From Erigeron canadensis (taxonomy: Eukaryota > Streptophyta > Magnoliopsida > Asterales > Asteraceae), in NCBI RefSeq assembly GCF_010389155.1, contig NC_057769.1, positions 31,992,735 to 32,056,734 of the forward strand: a DNA stretch of 64,000 nt, in the 5' to 3' direction. The position numbers were made by a program, and so were the translations under genes. Below are positions 22,080 to 34,077 of the stretch, piece after piece (positions within the stretch are counted from its first letter, which is position 1; the number at the start of each line of letters is the position of its first letter). The notes beneath the pieces are model-generated. The model saw nothing but the letters and a program-made list of their open reading frames with translations, ran no database searches and was not told where the DNA came from.

Positions 22080-22680
22080 TGGAATATTGCAACAATAGAC
22101 TATTAATTGTTATTCGAGTATATGATTAGATCATATTCCACTTTGCATCTAGATCAATGAAAATAATTGAGTTTTATTTGTGGAACTTTGTAAAAATAAT
22201 TTATAACTTATTTTATAAGAGCATTTACTCATTAAGCAAATTAAAGTAATTTTTTTTTTCTCTCTATTTTTTGTCATGAAATAGTGAGTGGACTAAATGA
22301 ATTAATGTCTGCATTGTTTAGGGAATAGATAGGTGATGATTATTTTTACTTATTAAATCAAGAAGAAACATTCTTAATTGATTTTCTGTTTAAATATTTT
22401 CTATTAATTAATGTTCATCAAATTAAAAGTAAACATGACAAGGTTCAATTAAAAATTCTACGACAGTTTTCTTTGTAGTAGATGTGCCCCGCAAGACCAG
22501 ATTCAGCAATAGCGACACTGGTGGAGGCGTTTAGTTGTAGGTCAATTTTATAAACAAATAGTTTTTGTGTGAATAATATTCTCTTGTATTTGTTTAGCAC
22601 TAATGGAAAGGCTTTGTAGGCCAATTAGTAATATAATTCCTCGAAGTCATTGACTTTTTATCACAAATTATTTAAAGGAT
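22080..22680. other. intergenic upstream of DIR5
   Basis: AT-rich spacer. The short segment 22610-22690 resembles the DIR4 upstream flank at 18705-18785 (GGCCAATT... GTAATATAATTCC), so the duplicated block extends beyond the promoter. Confidence 0.4.
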
Positions 22681-22857
22681 AATGATAAATCAACCTAATC
22701 AGTGTACCTAAAGAAGTGCCTAATTGCAAGATGGTGACATGTGGAAAAATCAGGGGGCAAGATTAGGAAAGAGAATTAGTGGAATCCACATGTCAAATTC
22801 TTAAGGTTTTAAACATATCTTTAGACACGCCAATTAGGTTGATTAATCATTTTCTTT
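22681..22857. mobile_element. short TIR element (MITE), family X copy 1
   Basis: The ends pair as inverted repeats (GATAATGATAAATCAACCTAAT against the complement of ATTAGGTTGATTAATCATTTTC). The interior, with GACATGTGGAAAAATCAG, AAGATTAGGAAAGAGAA and TCCACATGTCAAATTC, recurs in diverged form at 55494-55610. No coding capacity. Confidence 0.6.
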
Positions 22858-22969
22858 ATTTAAAAGATATCAAGTAGTAATATCGCCATGAGGGCTCGAT
22901 TAAAAAACGTATATGGAATGATATATAGAGTTGTACAAGCATTTCTACCGGGCATTGATCCCGGGAGAA

Positions 22970-23520
22970 AAACAAAACTCTCGTGATAAAAGTTAAAATC
23001 ATTAAGCTGAAAACTAAATTTTTTTGCCAAAAGTTAAAAAACTAAAAGTTGCAATAAAAAAAATAAAGAAAATGAAACTTTCGTAACAAATTAAAAGTTT
23101 AAAACCAAAATGTATGCGATAAAAAGAAGAAAAAAAAAAGAAACTTTCGCAGCGAGACTTTAAAAAATCAAAGTTATGGTGAAAAAAATAAGAAAAAATT
23201 TAAATTTTTGTAACAAAAGTTAAGAAAACCTGTTATATGTTAAAAACCAAAGAAAATAAAACTTCGGTTGATAAAGGTAAAAAAACTCGAAATTATGTGA
23301 AAAGAAGTAGCGAAGATGAAACTTTGGCGATAAAAGTTTACAAACCAAAAGTTATGTGATAAAAAGCAAAACAAAAGAACGAAAACTTTAAAACAAAGCT
23401 TTCATGACAAAATTTAAAAACTCAAAAGTTATGTGACAAAAAGTAGAACGGAGAAAAATAAGAACAACGTTTCCGTGACAAAAGTTTAAAAAGTAAAAAT
23501 TACTTTAACAAAGGAAAACC
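22970..23520. repeat. degenerate tandem repeat, about 60-70 bp unit
   Basis: Variants of GAAACTTTCGTAACAAAAGTT followed by AAAAACCAAAAGTTATGTGATAAAAAG recur about eight times with heavy divergence. A-rich on the plus strand. No coding potential. Confidence 0.6.
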
Positions 23521-23984
23521 TTTTTTTTTTGCAATATATATGCTTTAGATGGGTTGTACCTAATGTTTAAGGAGTTGTAATTTAAATATGAATGTTGATG
23601 GACGTTAAAAAAAGGACCTGATTTGTAGTACTTTTTGTCAGTATACTTAACGGCCATGACATGACTTTTTTTAAAGTCTTGGGCGTTTCACTTGTAGTCC
23701 ATTTTGAGTTGTCTTTTGTACATTCTTGTTCTTTTAAGCTCCAAATTTATCAAAAACTCACAAGCTACCTACAAAATGAGTGCAAGACAATAAGTAACCA
23801 AAATTATAATAAATGAACCAAAAATGCATATAAATAAGAGATATTAGCCGATAAACCAATATACCAAACATGTATAATTCGGCCAATATCAGGCCGTTAA
23901 AGCTATTAATTGTTTTTGTTTTATGTATGCTTTGGGGTGGTTGTACCTTGTGTTGGGCCGCATGTACTTTTAGCTACAGTAACT

Positions 23985-24135
23985 TTCCTCTCAGCCAATG
24001 GGGTTGGTGGCCCATTGGTAAGATCTTTGACCTTGGGAGGATCCACATGGGTTCGAGTCCCACTTCTTACATTTGTGGGGTGGATTAAATGGGAGTTTTT
24101 CGAGAGTCCTGATGTAACACTCGCCACTTTGACCG
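23985..24135 (+). mobile_element. tRNA-derived SINE head
   Basis: TGGCCCATTGGTAAG (A-box-like, about 24007-24021) and GGTTCGAGTCCCA (B box, about 24050-24062) lie at tRNA-promoter spacing, followed by a GC-richer body ending near GGTCAACGCTAGCG. The sequence does not fold as a complete tRNA, and no target duplication or A tail was recognised. The overlapping open frames on both strands (23870-24224) are by-products. Confidence 0.55.
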
Positions 24136-24536
24136 GTCAACGCTAGCGAACTTGCAAAACAGAAATTAGTTAAATTCAAGTAAATAAACTTTTGTAATGA
24201 AAAGGTAAGCATGTGAATAGTCATTAGGGGCGTAATTTCAAAATGTGTTTGATTTTGTCGAGGAAATATTTGAACGAGTCTCGAGTTAAAAGTTTTAACT
24301 AACCGAATAAATTATCGGGATAAACTGAAACTAGTTGCGAGAGTGTTAGTGGGGAACAAAACCTTCCCTCCCTCATTTCTCACACCCTCTACTCACTCTT
24401 TCTCTTTCCTTTCTCTCTATTATCCAAGAACACCCTCATCATATTTTTTCTTCCACTTTCCTTCTTTAAATTTTAGATTTCTTCATCATCATAATAAGTA
24501 AAGTTAACTAGTAACTTGTATAATAATATCACAGGT

Positions 24537-24745
24537 ATCTAAAAGACACTTTCGGGCCCAATATCCGCTTCCCAATGCGAATATCCTCATACCCATTTTG
24601 TCTTATCTCCTGTTTATCGAAGTCACATCGTAGGTATTCAGTCTTCTCTCGGCTCACACACAAACCATTGTCTTCAAGGGCTTATCTCCATTTTTCTAAC
24701 TTACGGTTTAGCTCCTCCGTCGATCTCGCAAAATTGCAATGATGT
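24537..24745 (-). pseudogene. LINE (non-LTR) reverse transcriptase remnant
   Basis: One minus-strand frame reads like the region of plant LINE reverse transcriptases just after the catalytic core: a LNRKLEKWR segment, then ALEDNGLCVSREKTEYL, then IRIGKRILGPKVSFRYL. It matches the family pattern 'KLE.WR.ALE..G...SR.KTEY......G......V..F.YLG'. An in-frame TAA interrupts it after KWR. Nothing else of the element was recognised nearby, so this is a dead 5'-truncated or deleted fragment. Confidence 0.6.
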
Positions 24746-24831
24746 TATGCAAAATTTTAACTTAGATTCACACAACATGCGATATATAGATTGATAATTA
24801 AATTGCTTAGTAATTTTAGTATATAACTAAA

Positions 24832-24862
24832 CTAGCTAAATAAACCCGGGTTCAACCCGGGT
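24832..24862 (-). mobile_element. Helitron-like 3' terminus with perfect hairpin
   Basis: On the minus strand the perfect palindrome ACCCGGGTTGAACCCGGGT (24844-24862) is followed by a short AT spacer, then CTAG and host T. This is the best formed of the six such ends. The 5' end of the element was not located. Confidence 0.5.
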
Positions 24863-25499
24863 TTTTGAAGTTAAATCGGTTCTGACCCAGACATTTTTCG
24901 TTTAGATCAATATTAGAAGAAAAGTGTTGAAAAGTTCAAAAATAAAAAAAAAACGTAAAAGGTTTAATGTTAATGTTGATGACTATTCATTTATCATTGT
25001 ATATATGTTTTAAAAATTATTTATATGAGGATAGAAAAAGGAATGAAAGTTTAAGATAGCTAAAGGAAGTAAACATGCTTAAGGTAAAAAAAAAGCAATA
25101 AGAAAATAAAAATACAAAGATTATGATGTCATATCTATTTAAATATTGTGCTAGCAAAAGACGAGGGTTTGAAACAATTTTGTTTTATTAATATAAGAGA
25201 TTATTCGAGCAAAACGTTAAAGCATAAGTACAATGACAATGTAGGCATATCTAGATGAATGAAAGATATCAAGAGAAAAGAAAACTTTACTTAGCGAAAG
25301 CTCTAATAGATGATGTATCTATTTTTCAACTGTCTGATAATTGTTAACTGGAATTTAAACGACCACTATTGTAACTTCATGTTTTTTAGTCGTTTAATTT
25401 TTACATGGTTAAATATTTGTCACTTATGATATTAAAAAAATTTAATATATCATTAATTATATATGTTTTCGTGCGGGTCCCACTCGTCCCGCCGGATAA

Positions 25500-25595
25500 A
25501 GCGTCAAATTGGGGGAGAAAGCTAACCCTAAATCTGGATCCATAAATTAATTCAGAAATTTCCAAAGTAAAGTTTGAGCCTTTGATTGCAGTCAG
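25500..25595 (+). promoter_or_regulatory. probable non-coding leader exon of the KIB/F-box locus
   Basis: A segment ending in GCAGTCAG followed by GTATGA (donor at 25596). The next good acceptor, TATCATCTAG, ends at 26170, immediately before the ATG at 26171. This predicts a 5'UTR intron of about 575 bp. The transcription start is not defined. Confidence 0.45.
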
Positions 25596-26170
25596 GTATG
25601 AATTCTATTTTTTAACCATAAATTAATCGAATAATACCTTTCATAATAATTGATTAATTACTCAGGGTTAATAATGCTACTGAATCTGTTACCACAATCA
25701 TTATTATCATATATATTTTGTAATGTTTAAATTCTATGCTTAGGTAAAACAATCTCTGAATATGTAATTTTTTGACAAAGTTTCTAGGTGGCTTTGATTT
25801 TAGTTATTTGCAGTGAAGTTTGAGACAAGAATGGATTTTTAGCATATATTTACTAATTACTCTTGATGAATATGTAACTCAAGTATAAAACTTTTGAAAA
25901 TTTATATTCTTACAGTGATTAAGTGGCTGTTGTAAAGCTTGAGCCCGCATTCGAAAGATGCATTTAGTTGTAGAAATTTGGAGGTGTTTTTTTGTAAAAG
26001 GTTTGATGGATGGATTACTTGAAAAACGAAAAACCTGCTCAAATAAGATAGTTTTAACTCAATGTTTGATTTATAAGATTTTGGAATATGTATGCTTGTA
26101 TTTGTATGAAGTTTTTATAATAATAATATTGATTTGAATGTTGAATTGTGTGATGATAAATATCATCTAG

Positions 26171-27192
26171 ATGCTTGAGCAGAAGCAGCTTTCTTGTGAT
26201 TCAGTATGGGATCGATTACCTCCTTTATCTTCTAGATATGTGTGGCTTGCATCTCAGGACTTCGAATCCGGTGAGCAAATTTTTTACAACGTAGACAACC
26301 CGTTGTCTCATTATCGTTGTCGAATACCGGAGCTGCTTGGAAGACAGATCCGAGCAACTTTTCATGGCTGGGTAATTCTCTCAAGCTATCCATGTGTTGT
26401 CATGTGGTCTCTTTGGAACCCACTTACTTCTAAGCTGATTCGACTCCCCCCATTGAATCACAAACATGGAGATTCCCACATGTGTTGTTTGTCCGCCCCT
26501 GTTGATGACCCAACTACTATTTTTTTGTTAACAACGAACGAAAAACCTACTATTGTTTTTTGTCGGCTAGATCGTAAAAGAAAGAGATTAAAATGGACGG
26601 AAATGTCGTATGCTAACCAGGTCAAGAATACGAGTTATGTAGATCAGGGTTGTGTCCTAGACTGTCCAACTTGTTGCAATGGTAAAGTGTATGCCTTGAC
26701 ACGTGGTGCTTACGAGGAGAGCATCGTGCAAATTGACATTGTGGTTAAGGAGAAAGAAGTTGTGATAACTTTATTGCCGTTTTATGCAGTCCCCTTTCCT
26801 GGCTTCGATCGTAGTCCTCCTTTCAATAGAGGTTCCTCTTTTTTGCCTTCTCTGAAAGGAACTTGCACAGAACTATTCTACATTCTAGTACAATTTAAAG
26901 ATGAAACAAGCACAACAGTTTGTGATGTGTTTTTGTCTAGATTTGATATGACTAGCATGAGATGGGAGGAAATACAAGATCTCAAAGATGCTATATTTTT
27001 CGTTGAACTTGTTAGCGATTACTCGGTTTTTTATAAGCCTGCAGTTGCCTCAGAGTTAGGAGGTTGTGTACATATTCTTGGTGAAATGGGCAAAGTAATA
27101 TACTCGTACCACATTAAAAATAGAACCATCTCCCCAATTTCAATGCCTTGTGTAGTACGAGAAAGCCAAGCGTGTGCAATGCTTGAATTCAG
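26171..27192 (+). CDS. KIB1-4 (DUF295) beta-propeller exon A
   Basis: First coding exon of a KIB1-4/DUF295 family gene, 340 codons plus two bases. It opens with LPPLSSRYVWLASQDFESG and contains the propeller-type blocks WSLWNPLTSKLIRLPPL, CCNGKVYAL and GCVHILGEMGKVIYSY. No F-box precedes the domain. The frame continues a few codons to a stop, but the end reads GAATTCAG followed by GTATCT, a good donor at 27193. The same donor context recurs after exon B at 28127. Splicing in phase 2 to 27320 (exon B) or 28869 (exon C) keeps the frame open. Most KIB family members are F-box proteins of SCF ubiquitin ligases; without the F-box this part would contribute only the substrate-binding propeller. Function is not assigned. 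Confidence 0.75.
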
Positions 27193-27319
27193 GTATCTTT
27201 ATATCTAATGTACTTCCTTAATAAAGCATTTAATTAGCGTCGTTCTTATGATTTTATTCAAAGTCTCTTTACGTGGGGACCATGCTAATTGTTATCTATT
27301 GTACGTGTTTTATTTTTAG

Positions 27320-28126
27320 CACAAAAGGTGATCATGTTGATTCTAAACAAAGAGAAGAGGCCAAAGACATTGGCATAGATGTAAGATTAGTTGAAAGGGA
27401 TTATGAGATTGTAATTAATAGTACAACTATAGTTGAATTACCCATGCTTGACATTTCATGTCATCTATCCGAAAAGATTATGGAGCACTGTGTTGGTGTC
27501 GAGTACCTGAATTTTCGTACTACATGCAAATATTTCCATATAGCAGCGCCTTCAATACAATGGAGCAACATAACAACATTAAAGAGATTGCAGATGTATT
27601 CGCTAGTTTCACCATTGTTGATGGTAATGGACAAAGAGGGTGTTATCACTTTTATAGATCCCATGGGCAGTGATAGATACTTTTTAAGAACATCTTGGGA
27701 ACCGATTGCTCATCACCATATATACTGCTTTAGGTATGGTTGGTTGTTGATGTATAATGGAGGTTTTGGATCCACGGTGTTCTTTAACCCCTTCACAAAT
27801 GCTTTATGCAAGCTTCCTATGACATTTTGTATAGATAGGTTTTGTCTCTCAGCAGCACCTACTTCTCTTGACCATCACTTTGTAGCCCAGAAACAATCCT
27901 GGCGTAGATCCACCTTGAATTTTGGTGGTGATGATCCGCATTCTTGTCAGTTTCTGACATTTTATGGTTGTGATCTTTATGCATTATCAGACGAGGGAGG
28001 AATTGGTGTTTTTAGACAAAGGGGAAAAGTAATATACTCGGACCTCATCAACGATAGAACCATCTCCCCATATTCAACGCCTTGTGTAGCAAGATAAAGC
28101 CAAGCGTGGGCAATGCACGAATGCAG
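27320..28126 (+). pseudogene. F-box/KIB exon B, chimeric and truncated
   Basis: Follows TATTTTTAG (acceptor at 27319) and is in phase with exon A. It encodes an F-box-like stretch (LDISCHLSEKIMEHCVGVEYLNFRTTCKYF) and the first part of a KIB propeller closely matching exon C. Against exon C it lacks about 17 residues after APTS, then jumps from GVFRQ straight to GKVIYS, where it switches to the 3' end of exon A. The exon-A-like tail has TAA at 28095-28097 where exon A has GAA, then stays in frame to a preserved donor at 28127. No ATG precedes the F-box in a suitable place, so it depends on splicing from exon A. An A-B product would be 599 residues, probably non-functional. Confidence 0.7.
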
Positions 28127-28868
28127 GTATCTTTATTTCCGTACTTTATTTATGAACTATTTAGCGTCATTCTTGATCTCTTACTTTTATAGAGTTGAAA
28201 TTATATACGAAGTATACAGCATGAAGTATATACTTTTTGACAAAACTAAATTCAATAAAGATATTATACCTGATTGTTTTTCCTTATTTACAAATAGAAT
28301 ACTTATGTGTGTGTAAAATTATTAACCCTGTTGGTAAAATTATAAAACCAAAGCTAGTTACTTTTTTCATCATTTATATGTTTTCCTCTATTGACTATCC
28401 ACTGTGGTGACTATTACTATATACCGCAACTGGTACAGAAAAATGAATAAGGACATAATTGATCCCTTATTTTATTATGTGAGTGAAATACGAGGCCACG
28501 AACAGTTTGCTACCACCCACTTGCTTTAATTGGATATTTTTAATTTACTTTCTTACCTTCTGATGTCCTTTTGCATTAAATGACAACTTTTTCATTTAAT
28601 AAAATATTGTTTTGGGTTTAAGTTGGGTTGTGAATGTGATTATGTGAGTGAAAAGTTAGATTAAGTTGGGTTCTGTAAGTGGGAGAGAGAGAAATTAGTT
28701 TTGAGATAAAACTCATAAAAGGCTGGGTTGAGTTGGGTTGTGATAGTGGAAAGTCTTACACCACCACGACCTCCATCACCACCATATTTTACCTAAAATA
28801 AAATTTTAAAGTCGTACATGTTTTATATTAGCACAAAAAGTCACATTTTAAGATCTTATTTTCTGTAG
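28127..28868 (+). other. intron between exons B and C
   Basis: It starts GTATCTTTATTTCC, a near copy of the start of the intron after exon A, and ends TTTTCTGTAG at 28868. A (TTGGG)-rich stretch lies near 28610-28740. No gene inside. Confidence 0.6.
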
Positions 28869-30072
28869 TTTAGCAGGTTATCATGCTGATGATTCTAAAC
28901 AAAGAGAAGGGGACAGGGATGACAATGGCATAGATAGTAGATTAATAAGGGATGATGATGAGAATATTGCATCCAATAGTACAACTGGTGAATATTCACC
29001 CCTGCTTGATATATCGTTTCATCTATTGGAAAAGATTATGGAGCACTGTCTTGGTGTCGAGTACATGAATTTTCGCAGTACATGCAAACAATGCCATTTA
29101 GCAGCACCTCCAATAAAATGGAGAAGCAACAAAACAGCATTAAGGAGATTGCAGATGTATTCGTTAGTTTCACCATGGTTGATGGTATTGGACAACGAGG
29201 GCGTTATCACTATTATAGATCCCATGGGAGGTGATAGGTACTTTTTAACAACATCTCGGGAATTGATTGCTGATCACCACATATATTGTTCCAGATATGG
29301 TTGGTTGTTGATGTATAAGTTAGGTTCTGGATCCACGGTGTTCTATAACCCCTTCACAAATGTTTTATGCAAGCTTCCTAGAATATTTCGTATAGGCAGG
29401 TTTTGTTTCTCAGCACCACCTACTTCTCCTGATTGTATGGTGGTTGGATTTACGACATGCGAGGAATGGGAGGTTTACATCCATTTTGTTGCCCAGGAAC
29501 AATCCTGGCGTAGATTCACCTTGAAGTTTGGCGGTAATGATCCGTATTCTTTTCAGTTTCCAACGTTCTATGGTCATGATCTTTATGCCTTATCTAACGA
29601 GGGAGGAATTAGTGTTTTTAGACAAATGGGCGAGGAAGATTACTCTTTGGAGCATCTTGTATCTAAAGCCCCAACAAGTTGCAGATCTTCTGTACAATAC
29701 TTCCTAGCAAATTGTGATCAACATATTTTACTAGTCATCTTGGGCGAGTTTGGAGAATCTGTTGAGGTATTCAATTTAAACGATTCTAAATCAGAATGGG
29801 AGAAAATGGATGGTTTGGGAAAACATATGGTTTATATATCTGATACAACATGTCTCTGCATCAAAGCCAAGTTACCAGAAATGGAGAACAAAATCTACTT
29901 TTCAAGATTATTACATACTGGAAATGGGAAAGTAGTGTTCTATTCTCTTGAAACGTGTCGGTTTCATACATTCCATGGCAAAAACATTGAAGAAGGTTTC
30001 GAGGATTTATTTAGAACTATATACTATTGTAACCCCCATACGTGGATTGAACCTAGTTGGTTGTTTATTTAG
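28869..30072 (+). CDS. F-box/KIB1-4 exon C, intact
   Basis: Terminal exon. After acceptor TTCTGTAG (28868) the frame is open to the stop at 30072. It holds an acidic linker, an F-box-like helix set (LDISFHLLEKIMEHCLGVEYMNFRSTCKQCHLAAP) and a complete KIB1-4/DUF295 propeller with VLDNEGVITIIDPM, STVFYNPFTNVLCKLP, FVAQEQSWRRF, YALSNEGGISVFRQ and ENKIYFSRL. The first in-frame ATG of the exon (29038) lies inside the F-box, so an intact F-box needs an upstream exon. Joining exon A to C is in phase and predicts a 741-residue protein, propeller then F-box then propeller. The likely role is substrate recognition in an SCF-type E3 ligase. This is inferred from the family; target unknown. Confidence 0.75.
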
Positions 30073-30135
30073 TATCATTATCATATTAATTACTAAGTTG
30101 TAAGTTATTCAACATCTGCTTATGCGTATATATAA

Positions 30136-30165
30136 CTAGATTAATACCTGGTCGGTGACCGGCTA
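30136..30165 (-). mobile_element. Helitron-like 3' terminus
   Basis: The minus strand reads AGCCGGTCACCGACCAGGT (hairpin-prone), a short AT spacer, CTAG, then host T. It lies just 3' of the KIB/F-box locus. Confidence 0.4.
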
Positions 30166-30339
30166 AAAAAATTTTTTCTATATGTATCACGTATTTGAAG
30201 AAACATATGTCAAAACTTATTAGAAGATGTATCGTAAAAAGACAAAAACGGTCTTATAGTTTAATGTGTAATACATATGTAAATTTAATTATTACACTTG
30301 GTCAGTTTATTACTACTACTTATATTTAAAAATAGGGTT

Positions 30340-30780
30340 GTCGATTAAGGTTGGCAAAGAACCCTGAACCCGATGGAGAAGTCCAAAACTCGAATTTTTT
30401 GGGTAAGGTCTATGAGGGTATTATTAATTTTTTTAACGAGTTCGGCCCCATGGATGGTTTTAAATGAACCTGACTCATTTACCAGATACTCGTTTTGAAC
30501 CCGACAATTAGTAAGTAATAGGGACCCGTCAGGCCTCGGTCTAGGTTTGGGACGAGATTATTAATCGTGTCCGGGATTAGCTAAATTTATCTCATATTCG
30601 GCCTGTTGTCATCCCTACTGTCAACACCTGATCCAACCTGAAATCGACAAAAAAAATCAGCTTAAGCATGTAAAATCTGACCCGTCAATTCACTAACTTG
30701 ATTTTTCGGGGGTTGGGTTCGGGTTGATCCTTCGAGTCATCTGTTCAACCCGCCAACCCAAAATATTTACGTTTATATAG
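30340..30780. repeat. dispersed CCCGAACCC-type repeat
   Basis: A GC-richer island with many CCCGA/TCGGG and AACCCG units, interrupted by AT stretches and with no open frame. Composition resembles 13690-14045. Confidence 0.35.
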
Positions 30781-31444
30781 TTTTTTTAAACGCGGAGTGA
30801 TAAATATACAACACATTTTAGTCATTCACAACACAAGTACATATTATATTGCACTGTTTATAACTATATAAAGCTTACATTGTTCTAAATGGCTAAATAT
30901 TATTGTTGGTTTATCACTTTCCCTTTTTTAATAGGTCGATTCACTAACATATTTGACCCGTTAACCTGATAACACATAACTTATTGACATGAAATAAGCG
31001 TAAGATATTATTTCAGTTCATAAAAAACTATATATGCTCCATATTACGTAAAGGATGTTTATTTATTAATAAGAGTATACTACAAAATGTGGGTGTAAAT
31101 TTGCTAAAAATATCAATATAAATCAATTAAAGTTTGAAATTACAAATTTATTGCAATGCCGCTTAGTACAGTGGTAGTTTTTAATTTTTTATGTTACTAA
31201 ATTGTATAACAATAACCCTGGTGCCTATCTAATGCAATTTATACTTCTCATTAAATTAATATTGCAATATCCATATATAGAACTTTTATTAATTAATAAA
31301 GTTTGACTTTTTATAGTTTGACTTTAGCTTGAAAGGCCAATATTATTTTGTGTATGAATTTCAATGGTTAGATCAAAAGATAAAGTTTTATATTTTTCTC
31401 TTAACTCTACCAATAATATAATATATATGTATATATATATATAA

Positions 31445-31475
31445 CTAGGTGAAACCTGCACGTTGCATCGCGCTT
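31445..31475 (-). mobile_element. Helitron-like 3' terminus
   Basis: The minus strand reads GCGCGATGCAACGTGCAGGT, an AT spacer, CTAG, then host T. A (TA)n tract lies immediately on the host side. Confidence 0.4.
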
Positions 31476-31479
31476 TTTT

Positions 31480-34077
31480 ATTTTCTAAAATAATTCATCG
31501 TAAATGACATAGTAAAAAATAATCTTCCTTTGTTAAATATCCAATTATTTACAACAAAGGATGCAAATTATGAGCACTGATAGGTGAATATCTAATATAT
31601 GTTATTTAACTTATGCTCTAAAAGACATCTCATCCCACCATTTATTGTAGGGTTTTTTCTATTTTTTTTTCCATTAATGGATGCCGTGAGTAGTACCAAA
31701 ATTGTATAATATCACGACGTAAGACAACACGATTACATGTCTTCATCGGTCTTCTCATTTGTACAGTACATCAATACCAAACAACATTAAATAACAACCA
31801 CCAAATGTTATTAAAAGATTTCAAGAATCATGATATAAAGCTTTAAGGCTTAATCCATCCATCACTTATGATTCGACTTTCAATATAGAAGCTTCCTGAT
31901 CCTTGAGATTTCATATTTACCTTCTTGATCCTCGATGATGCCTAAGCAAAAAACCTCCTAAAACTCTCTTTCAACCACTTGTAAGCAGAATTAAATTCAC
32001 CTTATGAATTATATATCAACCAAACATAAAAAATAAAAATAAAGAAAATGCTATCAGGCAACGACTTAAGTAATGGGTGTTTCTTTTTCTAGCTATCATA
32101 AAAGTATTTCAGATAATACACCAGTTAAGAAACCATACCATGTTGATATATACAATTTCTCGTAAATTACATTAAATTGAAACAATCTGACTTTGTAGGG
32201 GATATAATGCATATTTATGATTTGCGATATAGTTGATATATACAAAAAATCTACCATTGTTGCAACATCCTAGATATAGTGTTTTGATAAATAAGGCACA
32301 CTAATTTTAATCAAGTTGATATTCACAGTTAACATGCATTAGTCTATTCTTCCTTCCAAGTGGATTACAAATACAAAGGCAAACATCACAATGCTTATGC
32401 TCATCTTTGTGAATATGTTATTAGCATTAATCCCATTCCCTTCCTGCACATTATCATTTGTATAAACTTAGGAGACAACTTTATTTTCATGTGAATTATG
32501 GTATGTGGCATAGATTGAAGCATAATTTACTTCGACCTATCAATCTGTCTCAAAATGCATTGTATTTTTCGTGTGATGTGTTCATGATCATTTTAACATG
32601 GATTTGCATGACACTCCAAGTCTTCAAAGTCATCCCATGTTTTCGACTCTAATACTTAAAATCAATATAAAAAGCATAATATACAGTAAACCCATTACAT
32701 AGGGGCACGTCTAAGTTCTCATCTACTGTTATATACGAGTATTACACAACTATGTATGCTTCACAATTCAGAATTAACAAAAAAGATAGAGCTTTGGCTT
32801 ACTTTGGCTTCTTGCTTACGGAAGATCAAAAAGATCAGTATCATAATAGACATCAAACCTTACAATCCGGTACCAGCAACTTCACATTCTCCTTTCTTTA
32901 ATTCCGGGTCGATTACTACATGTATCGGGGGTCAATGAATATAACTAAATCTTAACAGATTTTAACGAAATAAGTCAACAATGCAAGGTACCCGGGATAG
33001 TGTTGAGTTTGCTAACTTGGTATGTAAGACGGTTTGTCTTGAAGAACCGGCGAGTTGATCAGATGGGTCCAATGGTTCACTTGTCGTTCAAGTAGTCGGC
33101 ACTTGTTGATCCAGTTGAGAGTTTCTTGAAATGCTTTAGCAACAGTCTGTAGGATTACCTACCATCATATTGATAGTGTAAACACGATGTAAATGTTTTA
33201 CTTCTATATATTTGACAAAATGAGATTATATAATAAAGGAGTAGTACGTACATCATGGGTTCTATTTTGAGGACTACACGTAACCCATAACAACGCTTTT
33301 TGATAATTAAATATAAATAAAAATATGTGCTTCGTAAAATAACAGTCCGAAATCGAACGATCACCATCTGTTGTCTAATATTGAGACCAAGTACCGTACG
33401 GCCAAAAACCTCTAGCCAATCACACGTTTCTTTTCTGTTATCTATCCAGCGCGCAGCACCTCCCCACCTTTTCTATGATCTCATTTTGAGCTTTAGTTAA
33501 GGTTGACTGGCCAATCACAACCCGCCAACTCAGCCAGAGGGCACTTACCCATGTGTTTTTATATTGGACGGAGCCGGTCAGTCACATAACCAGCATTCAA
33601 TTCACCAACCCATATGTCCATATAATTTCTGTTGTCTAACCGTGAGAGACGCTAAATACCCATGTTTTTCACTTGTGTGAATATAAATCTCCCCTACCTC
33701 TGAAAATGGTAGAAGTATGCTGCTGCTAGAAGCATATTTGTTACCCCTTTGTTTTTTTGTTTTTCTTTTCGGCTGTAAAACATGATACCAAGTAACCAAC
33801 ACATATATTTATTTTGCTTTTTTTTTTCCCTTGTGAACTGTTGGGAACAAAAAGTAAAAAAGAAAAAGCCTATCAGACTTTTTTTTTTCTTTTTTATTTG
33901 TTGGGCCGAGTAACACTAGCAAGAGCCAAGGCATGCAACTCAAATCAAAATAGGATGAAACACAACTAAATCCAATCTATCTTTTATTCTCACAAGACAA
34001 AGCAAGAGAAAATATTGTATTATATGGAAATGAAATGAGAGTAGAAAACATATAGATAAAATAAAAGCAAGGAGAAA
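31480..34077. other. intergenic between KIB/F-box locus and DIR6
   Basis: No gene supported. Small frames at 32458-32652, 32756-32938, 33155-33367 and 33602-33802 have no family motif, promoter or splice context. The part 33400-33600 is somewhat GC-richer (repeated CCAATCACA) without an identifiable feature. Confidence 0.4.

Noticed and set aside
28113..28316. Separate 67-codon frame after exon B
   Set aside because: It starts inside the exon-A-like tail of exon B and runs into the intron.
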